Source: Gemmatimonadota bacterium (lineage in GTDB: Bacteria; Gemmatimonadota; Gemmatimonadetes; Gemmatimonadales; Gemmatimonadaceae). From it: a DNA stretch of 64,000 bases. The notes below the pieces were generated by a model. That model searched no databases. It was not told the origin of the DNA and was given only the letters and a program-made list of their open reading frames with translations. The stretch spans positions 1 through 64,000 of the forward strand of contig JADKAQ010000024.1 of assembly GCA_016719105.1 (NCBI GenBank). Direction: 5' to 3'. Positions 21,301 through 29,551 of this stretch are shown one piece after another (position 1 is the first letter of the stretch; the number at the start of each line of letters is the position of its first letter). The position numbers and the translations under genes were made by a program.

Positions 21301-22386
21301 TGCGTGTGCGCGGTCGCGGCCGACGGACGGCAACGTCCCGCCGTCTTTCCCCTGCTCTCTCCGTCCTTCGTGCGAGCGCTGCAGCTGCCGGAGGCGCTCG
21401 CTTCGGCCTCCGTTCACCCGTTCTGGATCTCAAGCGAGGCCTCCGTTGGCGCCGCACGCCTGCGCATCCAGGGACCGTCGCGCGTTCCCGTTGGCGTACC
21501 GTCTCGACTGCGCGCCACCCTCACCGACGCGCACGATCGCGAGATCCGCTACCCGGGCTCCGTGCGGTGGACGCTCGCCGATCCCAGCGCCGGGACGATC
21601 GATTCCATCAGCGGACTGCTCATGCTCAACGGACGCGCACCACAGGCGGTGGTGCGCGCGGCCTCGGGACGGTCGGCACGCGACTCGCTGCTGATACGGG
21701 TCGCTCCCGCCACCGCGCAGCCACGATTCGTCGAAGAGTGGACCGACACGTCGATGTCGCGCTGGTCCCCATTCGGACGTCCTTCGCCCTCCACCGGACG
21801 CGCCGCCGACGGCTCGGCGGTCATGCGCAACAATGGCGAAGGCTCGTTCGAGAGCGGGGCGTTGTCGCGGGACGAATTCGATCCGTCACTGGGCCTCGCC
21901 GTCGATCTGCGGGTCTCCACCAGGGTCACGATGTCGCAATGGCAAGCCATGCAACTCGGCGTGTTCTCGGGACTCGATGTGGCGCGGTACGAGCGCGCCA
22001 AGGATCGCAACGTCTCACCGTTCGTCCCACCGCAGGCACTGCTGTGCAACGTCGGCTATCCGATCGAAGGGATGCGCCTCGGGGATCTCCCGATCTTCAC
22101 GCTCACGTCGCATGAGACGGTGCGGGTACCGATCCCCAACCGTTCGTTGCTGCGCGGCGCCTGGTACACGATCCGGCTGCAGTACCTGCCGGACGGTCGC
22201 TGCGCGCTCGCCATCGATGGGGTCCCGCTGGCGATCACCGCGAGCGGGCGGCAGACGCCGGGGCGCGCCCGTGTGCGTGTCTCCGGCAACATGTACCAGA
22301 CCGAGATGCTGGCGGGACGCCTCCAGGTCTTCGAAGGCGTCCCCGCCGACATCGATTGGTCCAAGGCGCAGCTGATGCAGCGCTGA
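18322..22386 (+). CDS. Membrane-spanning BTAD-ATPase regulator with beta-propeller, copy 2 (intact)
   Basis: 1,354 aa from ATG 18322 (an upstream TTG at 18298 is possible). Layout: BTAD/SARP-type regulatory domain (15-250; TDAAKHALRQTLWYLRR), STAND-like AAA ATPase (about 265-500; Walker A ARAGLGKTRLL, Walker B VAILIDDLHWVDD), helical region, one TM near 716-738 (AAAAAVALLIVGALVI), PD40 beta-propeller (about 750-1030; ISPDGSRLVFATSRW and DHNAVWSPSATQIAFS), Ig-like Big2 domain (about 1050-1130), and a lectin-like C-terminus. The start of the BTAD region has no clear winged helix, so direct DNA binding is inferred, not shown. Probably senses an external ligand and acts on transcription or a partner inside. 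Confidence 0.8.
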   Translation: MLRLVPDVHSTSPRLPLLLRTLGTVELRNGEAGTPAPVLGLGKPLALLIYLSAAPGRSASRSLLISLLWSDLETDAAKHALRQTLWYLRRKTGRDVIAAAGDTLQLLPEVEVDRDLLLAASAEGRHEEVVSRYVGPFVPEFATPGGSGFEEWCALERRRLLQVFRHAAESIIAAELSRGHARAALDLARRLRDQDRYDEGGWRLLLEVCASANDALATRAEAEALVQLAEREELQLEPATRALLRVARASGADNGKGTASGTRALQSDALVGREQAFAQLLGAWEQVRAGAIRRVHVTARAGLGKTRLLRDFEARLRAMRGRVVSVGGTYGGRDMSFGVAGDLAAALAQLPGKRAIAPASAATLIGLNPSLSTYFDDAPRIATPDDALRERSLAIRELATAVAFEHPVAILIDDLHWVDDASAALIGALADGLRDVRILLVTTGRKEARQVAVASHAETVHVTLDPLTAPQVEELVLGIAALPAEPWAAEFSVELWRAARGSPLLALETLQLMEDRGELRRADGGWCADHPEALLAELRAGDALRGRLEDMERTDRWLLTLLAAAGAPVEDETLVEASERPSTEVLARLRALETRALAVRSGDGWQVAHDEIADEIVRVASADGLALASARLGRAMLATGAWDERRARRGARLLRSSGDDAARGELFRRFAAQRFALGDRRGLDALAADLFGPSIRDGELRAIRRSAPLSWRVGLMTPMRQALAAAAAVALLIVGALVITRDEALPPPDAVLGLALVDSAGRVTFQQVELREDAWSPLQPLATAAWDGMESFTLASTNAFEVALHPNQRQLVTSESTEEPGGIDLFVRERGAPAKRLLSAGGDDGTARISPDGSRLVFATSRWDSLMHYDLALSPMSGGPVTPLTSGPSTDHNAVWSPSATQIAFSRHNWGVVPNELCVVQLEGTRTVACRHVDDADEAFPTAWIDEDRILAVVFKENRRRLVALQWSTGETIAITDGPASSYHVSPDAHWAYCVCAVAADGRQRPAVFPLLSPSFVRALQLPEALASASVHPFWISSEASVGAARLRIQGPSRVPVGVPSRLRATLTDAHDREIRYPGSVRWTLADPSAGTIDSISGLLMLNGRAPQAVVRAASGRSARDSLLIRVAPATAQPRFVEEWTDTSMSRWSPFGRPSPSTGRAADGSAVMRNNGEGSFESGALSRDEFDPSLGLAVDLRVSTRVTMSQWQAMQLGVFSGLDVARYERAKDRNVSPFVPPQALLCNVGYPIEGMRLGDLPIFTLTSHETVRVPIPNRSLLRGAWYTIRLQYLPDGRCALAIDGVPLAITASGRQTPGRARVRVSGNMYQTEMLAGRLQVFEGVPADIDWSKAQLMQR

Positions 22387-22414
22387 CCACGGGGGACGAC
22401 GCGCGGCGCGCCGC

Positions 22415-22903
22415 CTAACGCTTGACCCGCACGCCCTTCACCGGTGCCGGTGCCGTCATGTCGCCCACGGCCTCCATGCCGGGAATCTCGCGCGCCATCG
22501 TCCCGGTCAAGGCGTCGCCGCTCGCGCGCAGCACCCACGTGAGGAACATGTCGCGTGTCTGCTCTTCCCCGTTCATGTTGAACGTGGCCTTCTGCTTCTG
22601 CACGAAGACTGCCGAGTCGCCGGCGATGCGACCGCCGAAGGTGGCGGGGGGCGGGATCGTTCCATCGGGGCGCGCCCCGGGGGCCAGCGTCGCGAGGAGC
22701 GAGTCGCCCGACTGGGCGACCTCGAACTTGGCCTCGCCCATGATCGGCGACACGACTCCGTTCTCGACTCGGCGCCCGCGCTCGTAGGAGAGGGTCCACG
22801 CGCCAACGAGCGCGGAGGCGCCCTGCGCCTGTGACGGGACGGCGGAAACAGCGGGGGCGATCACGGCCGCGGCGATGAGGGCGGCCCGAACGAGTGGCGT
22901 CAT
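22415..22903 (-). CDS. Secreted hypothetical protein
   Basis: 162 aa from ATG 22903, with GGAG 8 nt upstream. Signal peptide MTPLVRAALIAAAVIAPAVS, then AVPSQAQ. The mature part (LVGAWTLSYERGRR, FGGRIAGDSAVF, ATFNMNGEEQTRDMFLTW, REIPGMEAVGD) looks like a small lipocalin-like beta-barrel, with a WTL motif of the type GxW seen in such folds. No enzyme motif. A perfect 12-bp palindrome (GCGGCGCGCCGC at 22403-22414) lies between it and the convergent copy-2 regulator. Confidence 0.65.
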   Translation of the reverse strand: MTPLVRAALIAAAVIAPAVSAVPSQAQGASALVGAWTLSYERGRRVENGVVSPIMGEAKFEVAQSGDSLLATLAPGARPDGTIPPPATFGGRIAGDSAVFVQKQKATFNMNGEEQTRDMFLTWVLRASGDALTGTMAREIPGMEAVGDMTAPAPVKGVRVKR

Positions 22904-23040
22904 GGATGAAGGCTCCGAAAGGTTGAAGGGATCGACGTCGGAGGTTCGACACGTGTAGGCCCGGGAGGGTTTCCACCCCGCACCGGCGCTACCTTTCCCG
23001 GGAACCAGTCGCCACGGCGCACACGAGAGCCGATCCGCAC

Positions 23041-23313
23041 ATGTCGCGCGCATTCCTGAGAGACGACGCGGAAGGGGAGATGCCCCGCCGCCACTACGAC
23101 CTCCCCGAGCGGGACGACCCGGGCTACGACCGCGCCGCGGCGCGCGCCCTGCTCGAGGCCGCGCGCGTCAACGAGACGCAGCTCGCCGAGCGGGCCACCG
23201 GCTACCTGTGGGGCGAGCCGACATTGCGTGCGTATGTCGAGGAGATCCTCGTCGAGGCCGAGAAGGCCAAGGACGACCGGCTGGAGCAGGTGGCGCGGCG
23301 CTACCTGCGCTGA
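23041..23313 (+). CDS. Small hypothetical protein
   Basis: 90 aa, acidic and helical (RRHYDLPERDDPGYDRAAAR, then EEILVEAEKAKDDRLEQVA). No signal, no TM and no Cys. Starts at ATG 23041, divergent from the secreted protein at 22903. Its stop lies inside the 3' end of the convergent DUF2238 gene (13-bp overlap). Codon use and composition look genuine. No function suggested. Confidence 0.6.
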   Translation: MSRAFLRDDAEGEMPRRHYDLPERDDPGYDRAAARALLEAARVNETQLAERATGYLWGEPTLRAYVEEILVEAEKAKDDRLEQVARRYLR

Positions 23314-23918
23314 CCGAGCCGAGCGATCTCGCGATCGTGCAGGCGTGAGAGCAGCAGCAACGAGCTGCTCGCCCCCAGCAGCGCGTACCACATGTCCGAC
23401 TGCGTGTCCCACACGTAGCCCTGCGTCCCGAGGAACTCCTCGGCCCCCTGCCCCAGCGCCAGCGCCGCCCCCCACTCCACCAGTTCGTAGCAGGCGCTGA
23501 TCGCCATGGCGATCGAGATGCAGATGAAGGTCAGCATCTTCTTCCCCCGCACGTAGCCACCGCGCGACAGCACTTCGCGCGCGACCAGCACCGGGATGAA
23601 GCCCTGCGCGAAGTGCCCGATCTTGTCATAGGGATTGCGGTCGATCCCCAGCACCTCCTGCATCCAGAAGCCGAAGGGGACGCGCGCATACGTATATGCC
23701 CCGCCCACCAGCAGGATCACGCTGTGCACGAAGATCATCGCGTAGAGCAGTCGCGTCAGCGGAAAGCGGCGGTACGAGTACGCCATGACCGGGACGGCGA
23801 TGAAGATCGGCGCCACCTCCATGAGCCAGGTACTGCGCTCGTACGGCGCAATCCCCGACCAGGCGAGCAGGATGGCGAGCACCACGCCGAGCGTGATGAC
23901 GAGCGTGCGATCGGTCAT
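23301..23918 (-). CDS. DUF2238/YjdF-like membrane protein
   Basis: 205 aa from ATG 23918 (MTDRTLVITLGVVLAILLAW). Five to six TM segments. Family landmarks: YRRFPLTRLLYAMIFVHS, NPYDKIGHFAQGF, ACYELVEWGAALALGQGAEE, LGTQGYVWDTQSDM. The conserved D, H and E residues inside helices are typical of this DUF2238 family, whose function is unknown. Length matches the family. Confidence 0.8.
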   Translation of the reverse strand: MTDRTLVITLGVVLAILLAWSGIAPYERSTWLMEVAPIFIAVPVMAYSYRRFPLTRLLYAMIFVHSVILLVGGAYTYARVPFGFWMQEVLGIDRNPYDKIGHFAQGFIPVLVAREVLSRGGYVRGKKMLTFICISIAMAISACYELVEWGAALALGQGAEEFLGTQGYVWDTQSDMWYALLGASSSLLLLSRLHDREIARLGQRR

Positions 23919-24003
23919 GAGGGGCGTTGCGGCTGAGGGGGCTCGGGCGACGGCCCACGGAAGTTGGTGGCGCGCCACGTGCGAGGCTAGTTGATTTCTC
24001 CGC

Positions 24004-24801
24004 ATGACCGCCTCACCTCGCCACACGACAGTGCTCAAGGCCGTCCTCTGGGACGTGGACGGCACCATCGCCGAGACCGAACGCGATGGGCATCGCGTCG
24101 CCTTCAACGAGGCGTTCGAGGCGCACGGCATTCCGTGGCGCTGGAGCGTGGAGCACTACGGTGAGTTGCTGGTAGTCGCCGGCGGTCGCGAACGCCTGTT
24201 GCACGACATGGCGTCGCGCCCCGATGCGCCTGCCGACCTCGCGGAGCGTGAGGCGCTCGCGCGCACCCTGCACGCGGCCAAGAACGTCGCCTATGCGGCG
24301 CGGCTCGCCCAGGGTGGGATCTCGTTTCGCCCCGGTGTGCGCCCCCTGCTCGAGGAGTGTCGCGCCCGCGGCGTGCCGATGGCGATCACCACGACCACCA
24401 GTCGTGCCAACATCGACGCGCTCTTCTCGCAGCACCTGGGCGCCGCGTGGCGCGACTGGTTCGCCGTCGTCCTCGGCGGCGAGGACGTGACGCAAAAGAA
24501 GCCCGACCCCGAGGTGTACCAGCGCGCCTTGCAGCTGCTGGGGGTGGAGGCGCACGAGGCGGTCGCCATCGAGGATTCCCCGGCCGGCGTCGCGTCGGCA
24601 CGAGGGGCGGGGGTGCCGGTGGTCGTGGCGCGCAGCATCTACTTCGCGGACACGCCGATCGAAGGGGCGACCGCCGTTGGCCCCGGGTTGCACACGCGCC
24701 GCGGATGGACGCCGGCGCTCGTGCCGGACGGCGACGCGTCCGACGGTGACGGACCGGTCACGCTGGACGACCTCGCGCGGTGGTGCACGACGACGCGCTA
24801 G
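24004..24801 (+). CDS. HAD-superfamily phosphatase, CbbY-like
   Basis: 265 aa. Motif I WDVDGTIAETE (Asp17 nucleophile, Asp19 acid/base), motif II TTTTSRANID, motif III KKPDPEVY, motif IV IEDSPAGVASA. The cap domain (HRVAFNEAFEAHGIPWRWS and VVAGGRERLLHDM) resembles CbbY/phosphoglucomutase-like sugar-phosphate phosphatases. The substrate cannot be read from the sequence. CbbY acts on xylulose-1,5-bisphosphate in Rubisco organisms, but no Calvin-cycle gene is present here. Divergent from DUF2238. Confidence 0.8.
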   Translation: MTASPRHTTVLKAVLWDVDGTIAETERDGHRVAFNEAFEAHGIPWRWSVEHYGELLVVAGGRERLLHDMASRPDAPADLAEREALARTLHAAKNVAYAARLAQGGISFRPGVRPLLEECRARGVPMAITTTTSRANIDALFSQHLGAAWRDWFAVVLGGEDVTQKKPDPEVYQRALQLLGVEAHEAVAIEDSPAGVASARGAGVPVVVARSIYFADTPIEGATAVGPGLHTRRGWTPALVPDGDASDGDGPVTLDDLARWCTTTR

Positions 24802-24813
24802 CCCGTCGTCTCC

Positions 24814-25437
24814 CTAACCTTCCGCAGCGACCCGCCCGCCTGATCCCCGCGGTACCAGGCGAGGGAGCGCGGCCCCGGTGACGAGCCCCAGCACGACGCC
24901 TCCTGCCGCCACGATCACAAGGAAGAGCAGCGCACCGGCAATCCCGCGCGCCGACGTTGTGCCCGTGAGCGCATCGGCCGCGCGCGCCGCCGTACCGGCG
25001 AGCGTCCAGCCGAGGGCACTCGCCGCGAGCCACCACGCGGTGCCGCGCACCCGCGCGCGAAGGAGCAGCGCCTGCCACGCGCCCACGATCACCCCGCCGA
25101 TCGTGACGCACCACTGCAGCGAGTAGCGCAGCTCCCACTCCCGAAGGGCGGCGATATCGGCGACGAGGAAGGGGAGCGCGAGTCCCACCCCCGAGGCCAC
25201 CACCCACGGCCACGCGTCACCAAGCACGGGGCGCATCGCTCGCCCCTGCAGCAGCCCCACCGCGCTCCCCATCCCCAGGCCGACGAGCACCTGTGCCCCC
25301 CCGATCTCGATCGCCTCACCAACGAGCGCCAACACGAGGATGCAGGGGACGCCGAGCAGCCAACCTAACGACGTGGCCCGCAGCCAGCCGCGCATGGCGA
25401 TCGGCACACGGTCGGGCGACGGCTGGGTGCCGGTCAT
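24814..25437 (-). CDS. Hypothetical integral membrane protein
   Basis: 207 aa from ATG 25437, which overlaps the stop of the upstream secreted protein (ATGA). Six hydrophobic helices alternate with short charged loops (GWLRATSLGWLLGVPCILVL, LREWELRYSLQWCVTIGG, WWLAASALGWTLAGTAARAA). No known transporter motif. Translational coupling suggests that it works with the secreted repeat protein, perhaps as an immunity- or anchor-like partner, but that is only inference. Confidence 0.6.
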   Translation of the reverse strand: MTGTQPSPDRVPIAMRGWLRATSLGWLLGVPCILVLALVGEAIEIGGAQVLVGLGMGSAVGLLQGRAMRPVLGDAWPWVVASGVGLALPFLVADIAALREWELRYSLQWCVTIGGVIVGAWQALLLRARVRGTAWWLAASALGWTLAGTAARAADALTGTTSARGIAGALLFLVIVAAGGVVLGLVTGAALPRLVPRGSGGRVAAEG

Positions 25438-26036
25438 GCGCCCGGCGATGCCGGGGCGGCGACGAGCGCGCCATCGGGGGAGAGTCGCACACGCTTCCCT
25501 CCCCTGAGTGCCACCCCTCGGTACGTCACGTCGCGCGCCACCCGGCACGACTGCAACTTGCCGTTGTGGTGCAGCATGACCTGCGTCGACCCGGACAGTT
25601 CGCTGATGAACGCCCCGGCCTTGCACGGGATGGTGTCGATGGTCGCCTCGCGCGAGAGATAGCAGAGCGCGAGCCGACCGTCCGGATGAAATCGCACCGC
25701 CCACCCCTTGTAGCCGGTCCCCTTGCAGGGAATGCCTTGCAGCTGGGCGTCGCGCAGCAACCATGCGCCGTCGAGGATGCCTTCAGGCGTGAGGCGAATC
25801 CAGCTCCCCTTGGCCAGCAGGTTCCCCTCGACGAGCGAGTCGGCCGCGAGCGGGCATTCCTCCAGCGTGCCGTTGGCGTGCAGTGCAGCGTAGGCGCGAC
25901 CGGTGGGACCGCAACGAATCCCGGCGACGACGGTGTCGCGGCTCAGGCGAATGCGCGTCGGGGCGGGCGACTGCCCACGCGCCAGTGTGGTGAATGACAG
26001 TGCCGCAACGGTCGCCAGCAGACAGTGGTATCGCAT
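25434..26036 (-). CDS. Secreted protein with Cys-containing MORN-like repeats
   Basis: 200 aa from ATG 26036, signal peptide MRYHCLLATVAALSFTTLARG. The mature protein holds three or four repeats of about 40 residues: ALHANGTLEECPLA, RFHPDGRLALCYLS and MLHHNGKLQSCRVA, each followed by a G-x-x-L-x-x-G strand (WIRLTPEG, VRLSPDG). Each repeat has one Cys after the HxxGxL strand, and other Cys in IRCGPTGR and IPCKGTGY, so disulfide pairing is possible. MORN-like hairpin repeats are the nearest shape. Function unknown. Coupled to the membrane protein downstream. Confidence 0.65.
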   Translation of the reverse strand: MRYHCLLATVAALSFTTLARGQSPAPTRIRLSRDTVVAGIRCGPTGRAYAALHANGTLEECPLAADSLVEGNLLAKGSWIRLTPEGILDGAWLLRDAQLQGIPCKGTGYKGWAVRFHPDGRLALCYLSREATIDTIPCKAGAFISELSGSTQVMLHHNGKLQSCRVARDVTYRGVALRGGKRVRLSPDGALVAAPASPGA

Positions 26037-26204
26037 CGAGGATCTCACGCCGAGTCGTCGCATGCCCGTGAATGGCGCATTCTACCTCTGCTACGCGACA
26101 CTCGACATCCGTGTTTCGCCGCGCCACCAGGGAGAAAAGCCGCCGCGCTGCACAAGCATTCTGGATCACGCGTCCGCGCGCGAGCTCGAGACGGACGAAC
26201 CGCC

Positions 26205-26546
26205 TCAGGACTCCGGCCGGAGGTTGAGGAAGGCGGCGATGAGGTCGGCGGTCTCAATCCATTCGCGTGTCTCGCGCGCGAGCAGCTTTCGCCCCACGGG
26301 GGTGAGCGTGTAGTACTTCGCACGCCGGTTGTTCTCCGACGGACGCCACTCGGCGGCGATCGCCCCTTCCTGCTCCATCTTGAGCAAGGCGGGATAGAGC
26401 GTGCCGTAGTTGAGGGCGAGGCGGTTCCTGCTCGTCTCTTCGATGCGGCGCGCGATGCCGTATCCATGCAGCGGTCCCAGGACGTCGAGCGTCCTGAGGA
26501 TCATGAGGGCGAGGGTCCCCTGCTTAATGTCGAGTTTCTCCGGCAT
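26205..26546 (-). CDS. PadR family transcriptional regulator
   Basis: 113 aa from ATG 26546 with AGGA 8 nt upstream. The PadR winged helix is complete: KLDIKQGTLALMILRTLDVL, GPLHGYGIARRIEE, NYGTLYPALLKMEQEG, ENNRRAKYYTLTPVGRKLL. Short C-terminal dimer helix. PadR genes of this length usually sit beside an ABC/permease gene that they control. Here the next gene on the strand is 168 bp away and unrelated, so the target is unclear. Confidence 0.85.
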   Translation of the reverse strand: MPEKLDIKQGTLALMILRTLDVLGPLHGYGIARRIEETSRNRLALNYGTLYPALLKMEQEGAIAAEWRPSENNRRAKYYTLTPVGRKLLARETREWIETADLIAAFLNLRPES

Positions 26547-26674
26547 GCATCGTCCTATTGGATGCCAAGATGACGGTAGCGGGGAGCCGGCGAGCACGCA
26601 ACGGTGACGCGGCGCGCCGTCGCGATGGTTCGTTAGTCGACGCTGACGACCCACCACGCCCTCATCTGCCACGA

Positions 26675-29413
26675 TCACTTGCGCCCCATGCGCTCCAGCA
26701 ACTCGCCCAGTCGCCGAATCTCCGCGCCATAGCGGCTCCAGTCGCCTTCGCGTTGCGCCTCGATCGCCGCCTGGTAGCGGCGCCGAGCCTCCACCACGAG
26801 GCTCTGCAGTTCGGCGCTCGCGGCGCCGACCACGGTGTCGGCCCCTGCGGCGGGGCGCTGCGCCACGGCACCGGTCACCGGCACTGCCTGCGTGATAGGC
26901 GCATCGCCCCCGCCGGCAAAGAGCGCCTGGAGCGCCAGCTCCAGCGTCTCGCGCATCACCACCTGATTCTCGTAGGCCACCAGCACGCGCTTGAGCTCGG
27001 GGATGCGGCCCCCCTCGGCCTGGAGGTAGAGCGGCTGCACGTACAGAAGCGCGTGATCGATCGGGATAACGAGAAGGTCGCCGCGAATGACCTCCGACCC
27101 GCGCTGGTCCCAGAGCGAGACCTGCCGTGCGATCTCGGTGTCCTGGTTGATGCGGTTTTCGATCTGCCTAGGGCCGAATACGAGCGATTGGCGCGGGAAC
27201 TTGTAGACGCGCAGCTTCCCGTACTCCGCGCCGTCGTTGCGGGCGACCATCCATGCCGCGAGGTTGTCCTTCCCGCGCGGCGTGAACGGCGCCATGTAGA
27301 TGAACTCCGCCTCGGGCTCGTCAGGCAGGCGCATGATGATGTGCCGCATGAAGGGGACCGCCTCATCGGGGCGCGTCACCACCGGCACCTGCCACTGGTC
27401 TTCCCGATGGTAGAACTCCTCGGGCTTGTCCATGTGATACGTCGAGTACAGGGCGGTCTGGGCGCGAAACATGTCGTCGGGATAGCGCACGTGCGCGCGC
27501 AGGTCCTTCGCCATGCTGTCGATGGGGACGAAGATCCCCGGGAAGACCTTGGCCCAGGTGCGCACCAACGGATCGTTGGGGGCGCTGACGTAGGCGGTGA
27601 CCGTCCCGTCGTACGCGTCGATCACGACCTTCACGCTGTTGCGCATGTAGGTCACGCCGTCCGGCGACCGAAACGAGTAGGGATAGCGGGATGAGGTCGT
27701 GTAGGCGTCCTGGATCCACTTGAGCGTTCCATCGTCGGCGACCACGAGATAGGGATCGCGGTCGAGCTTGAGGAAGGGGAGCGCCTTGCGGATGCGCGTG
27801 ACGATGTTGCGGTTGTACAGGACGCGGCTCTCACTGGTGATGTCGCCCGAGAGCAGGACCTTCGAGTTGCCGAAGTGGAGGGCGAGGAGCATGCGCCGGA
27901 AGATGTTTCCGACCGGGACGCCGCCCTTGCCGGCATAGGCGGTGTAGATGTTGGCCTCCCCTGCGGGGTAGTCGAACTCCTTCTGGCGCGTCCCCACGAA
28001 GACGAAATCCTGGGCCAGCTCGCCGTAGTAGATCTGCGGGCGCGAGACCTTGAGCGACCCGGTCGTCGCCGGCGGCAGGTCCTGGATGAGGAGGACGGGG
28101 AGCCCCTGTGTGGTGACCTGGTTGACGGGGCTCATCGTGAGCCCCATGCCATGCGTGAAGGTCAGGTGCTCGTTGATGAACGTGCGCGTGGGCAGCGACT
28201 GGGCGTTGAGCTCGCGCGGCGAGAGGAGGACCTGGCGGTACTTGCCATCGATCCAGTACCGATCGTCGTCGACCGACACGAAGTCGTAGTACGTGCGGAT
28301 CTCCTGCAGCTGCCCAAAGGTGCGCAGCAGCGGCGCGCGATCCCACAGCCGCACGTTCTCGATGGTGGCCGCGTTGGCGCGCAGCGAGGCGAGCGTGAGC
28401 GTCGGGACCCCCTCGAGGTCGCGCGACTGTACGCTGTCGATCCCCCACGCGCGTCGCGTGGCGGCGATGTGGCGCTCCAAGTAGGGGGTTTCGCGCGTGA
28501 GCTCCGTGGGGGCGACGACGAACTTCTGCATGATCGCCGGCACGATCCCGCGTCCCAGGATGGCTACCGACACGTAGCCGCCGACGGCGAGCACGCCGTA
28601 CCACCCCAGCATCCGCCGCGCGCCGCCCACGAGCACGACCACCGCGGCGGCAAGGGCGGCGATTGCCGACACGCGGATGGCGGGGAGCGTCGCGTGCAGG
28701 TCGGTGTAGCTCGCCCCCACCAGCGGACCAGTCGTGGAGTACAGCAGCTCGGCGCTGTCCACGAACCAGAGGCGAAGCGCCGTCACCACGAAGGGGACCG
28801 CCAGGAGAATCGCCAGGTGCACGCCGGCCGACGGTTCGATGCGCAAGCGTCGCGGCGAGACGACCACGTCGCCCCGAAAGAAGTAGGTCGGAACGGTGGC
28901 GAGGAGGGAGACGAAGGCGAGCGTGCGGATCATCCCTAACGCGACCGAGAGCGCCGGGAGGGAGAAGACGTAGTAGCCGATGTCGCGTGAAAAGACGGGG
29001 TCGGCGACGTCGAACGGCGTGCGGTGCAGCCACTGGAGCAGCACCTGCCAGGTGGCGCTCACGCCCAGCCCGAAGACGATGCCGAAGAGGATGGAGATCG
29101 GTAGGCGCAGCCGACGCGTCGCCCCCGCCACATCGACGGGCGCCACGGCTTCGCCCATCCGCACCATGACCGGCTCGGGGACGACGCCCCGCTGCGCGAT
29201 CGACAGGTTGAGGTACAACACCGCGCTCCCGACGGCGCCCGCCACGAGGAAGAGCAGCAGCCGCGTGGTGACGGTGCGGACGAAGACGACGTCGTAGCCG
29301 ATCTCGCGGAACCACCAGAGATCGGCAAAGAAGCCGCTGGCGGCGGGAACGACGATGAACAGGAGGAAGGCGATCGCGACGGCGATCACCAGGGGAGCTC
29401 TGCCTCGACGCAC
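26675..29413 (-). CDS. UPF0182 family membrane protein
   Basis: 912 aa, intact, GTG start at 29413 with GAGGTG upstream. Seven TM segments in the first 330 residues (PLVIAVAIAFLLFIVVPAAS, LWWFREIGYDVVF), then a large extracytoplasmic domain with the family hallmarks VAPTELTRETPYLERHIAATR, YVQFNRS-free variant, LTFTHGMGLTMSPVNQV, LLALHFGNSKVLLSGDI and YMRNSVKVVIDAYDGTV. C-terminal Ala-rich helix. Length and order are normal for UPF0182, whose function is unknown. Confidence 0.9.
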   Translation of the reverse strand: MRRGRAPLVIAVAIAFLLFIVVPAASGFFADLWWFREIGYDVVFVRTVTTRLLLFLVAGAVGSAVLYLNLSIAQRGVVPEPVMVRMGEAVAPVDVAGATRRLRLPISILFGIVFGLGVSATWQVLLQWLHRTPFDVADPVFSRDIGYYVFSLPALSVALGMIRTLAFVSLLATVPTYFFRGDVVVSPRRLRIEPSAGVHLAILLAVPFVVTALRLWFVDSAELLYSTTGPLVGASYTDLHATLPAIRVSAIAALAAAVVVLVGGARRMLGWYGVLAVGGYVSVAILGRGIVPAIMQKFVVAPTELTRETPYLERHIAATRRAWGIDSVQSRDLEGVPTLTLASLRANAATIENVRLWDRAPLLRTFGQLQEIRTYYDFVSVDDDRYWIDGKYRQVLLSPRELNAQSLPTRTFINEHLTFTHGMGLTMSPVNQVTTQGLPVLLIQDLPPATTGSLKVSRPQIYYGELAQDFVFVGTRQKEFDYPAGEANIYTAYAGKGGVPVGNIFRRMLLALHFGNSKVLLSGDITSESRVLYNRNIVTRIRKALPFLKLDRDPYLVVADDGTLKWIQDAYTTSSRYPYSFRSPDGVTYMRNSVKVVIDAYDGTVTAYVSAPNDPLVRTWAKVFPGIFVPIDSMAKDLRAHVRYPDDMFRAQTALYSTYHMDKPEEFYHREDQWQVPVVTRPDEAVPFMRHIIMRLPDEPEAEFIYMAPFTPRGKDNLAAWMVARNDGAEYGKLRVYKFPRQSLVFGPRQIENRINQDTEIARQVSLWDQRGSEVIRGDLLVIPIDHALLYVQPLYLQAEGGRIPELKRVLVAYENQVVMRETLELALQALFAGGGDAPITQAVPVTGAVAQRPAAGADTVVGAASAELQSLVVEARRRYQAAIEAQREGDWSRYGAEIRRLGELLERMGRK

Positions 29414-29551
29414 GTGACACCTCAGGGTGTCGGGAGGACGGCGCGCCTGGGTGGGAGGAGCAATGGGCTGGGCGCAGCAACTGCCTTCAGCATCACCACC
29501 GGGCGCGGCAAGGACAAGGGCGCGCCGGATCGGCGAATCGCGCGCGGTCGC

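Noticed and set aside
18349..21417. A 1,022-codon open frame on the minus strand
   Set aside because: It is the exact antisense of the intact BTAD-ATPase gene; its product is Arg/Gly/His low complexity with no motif. High GC makes long antisense frames.
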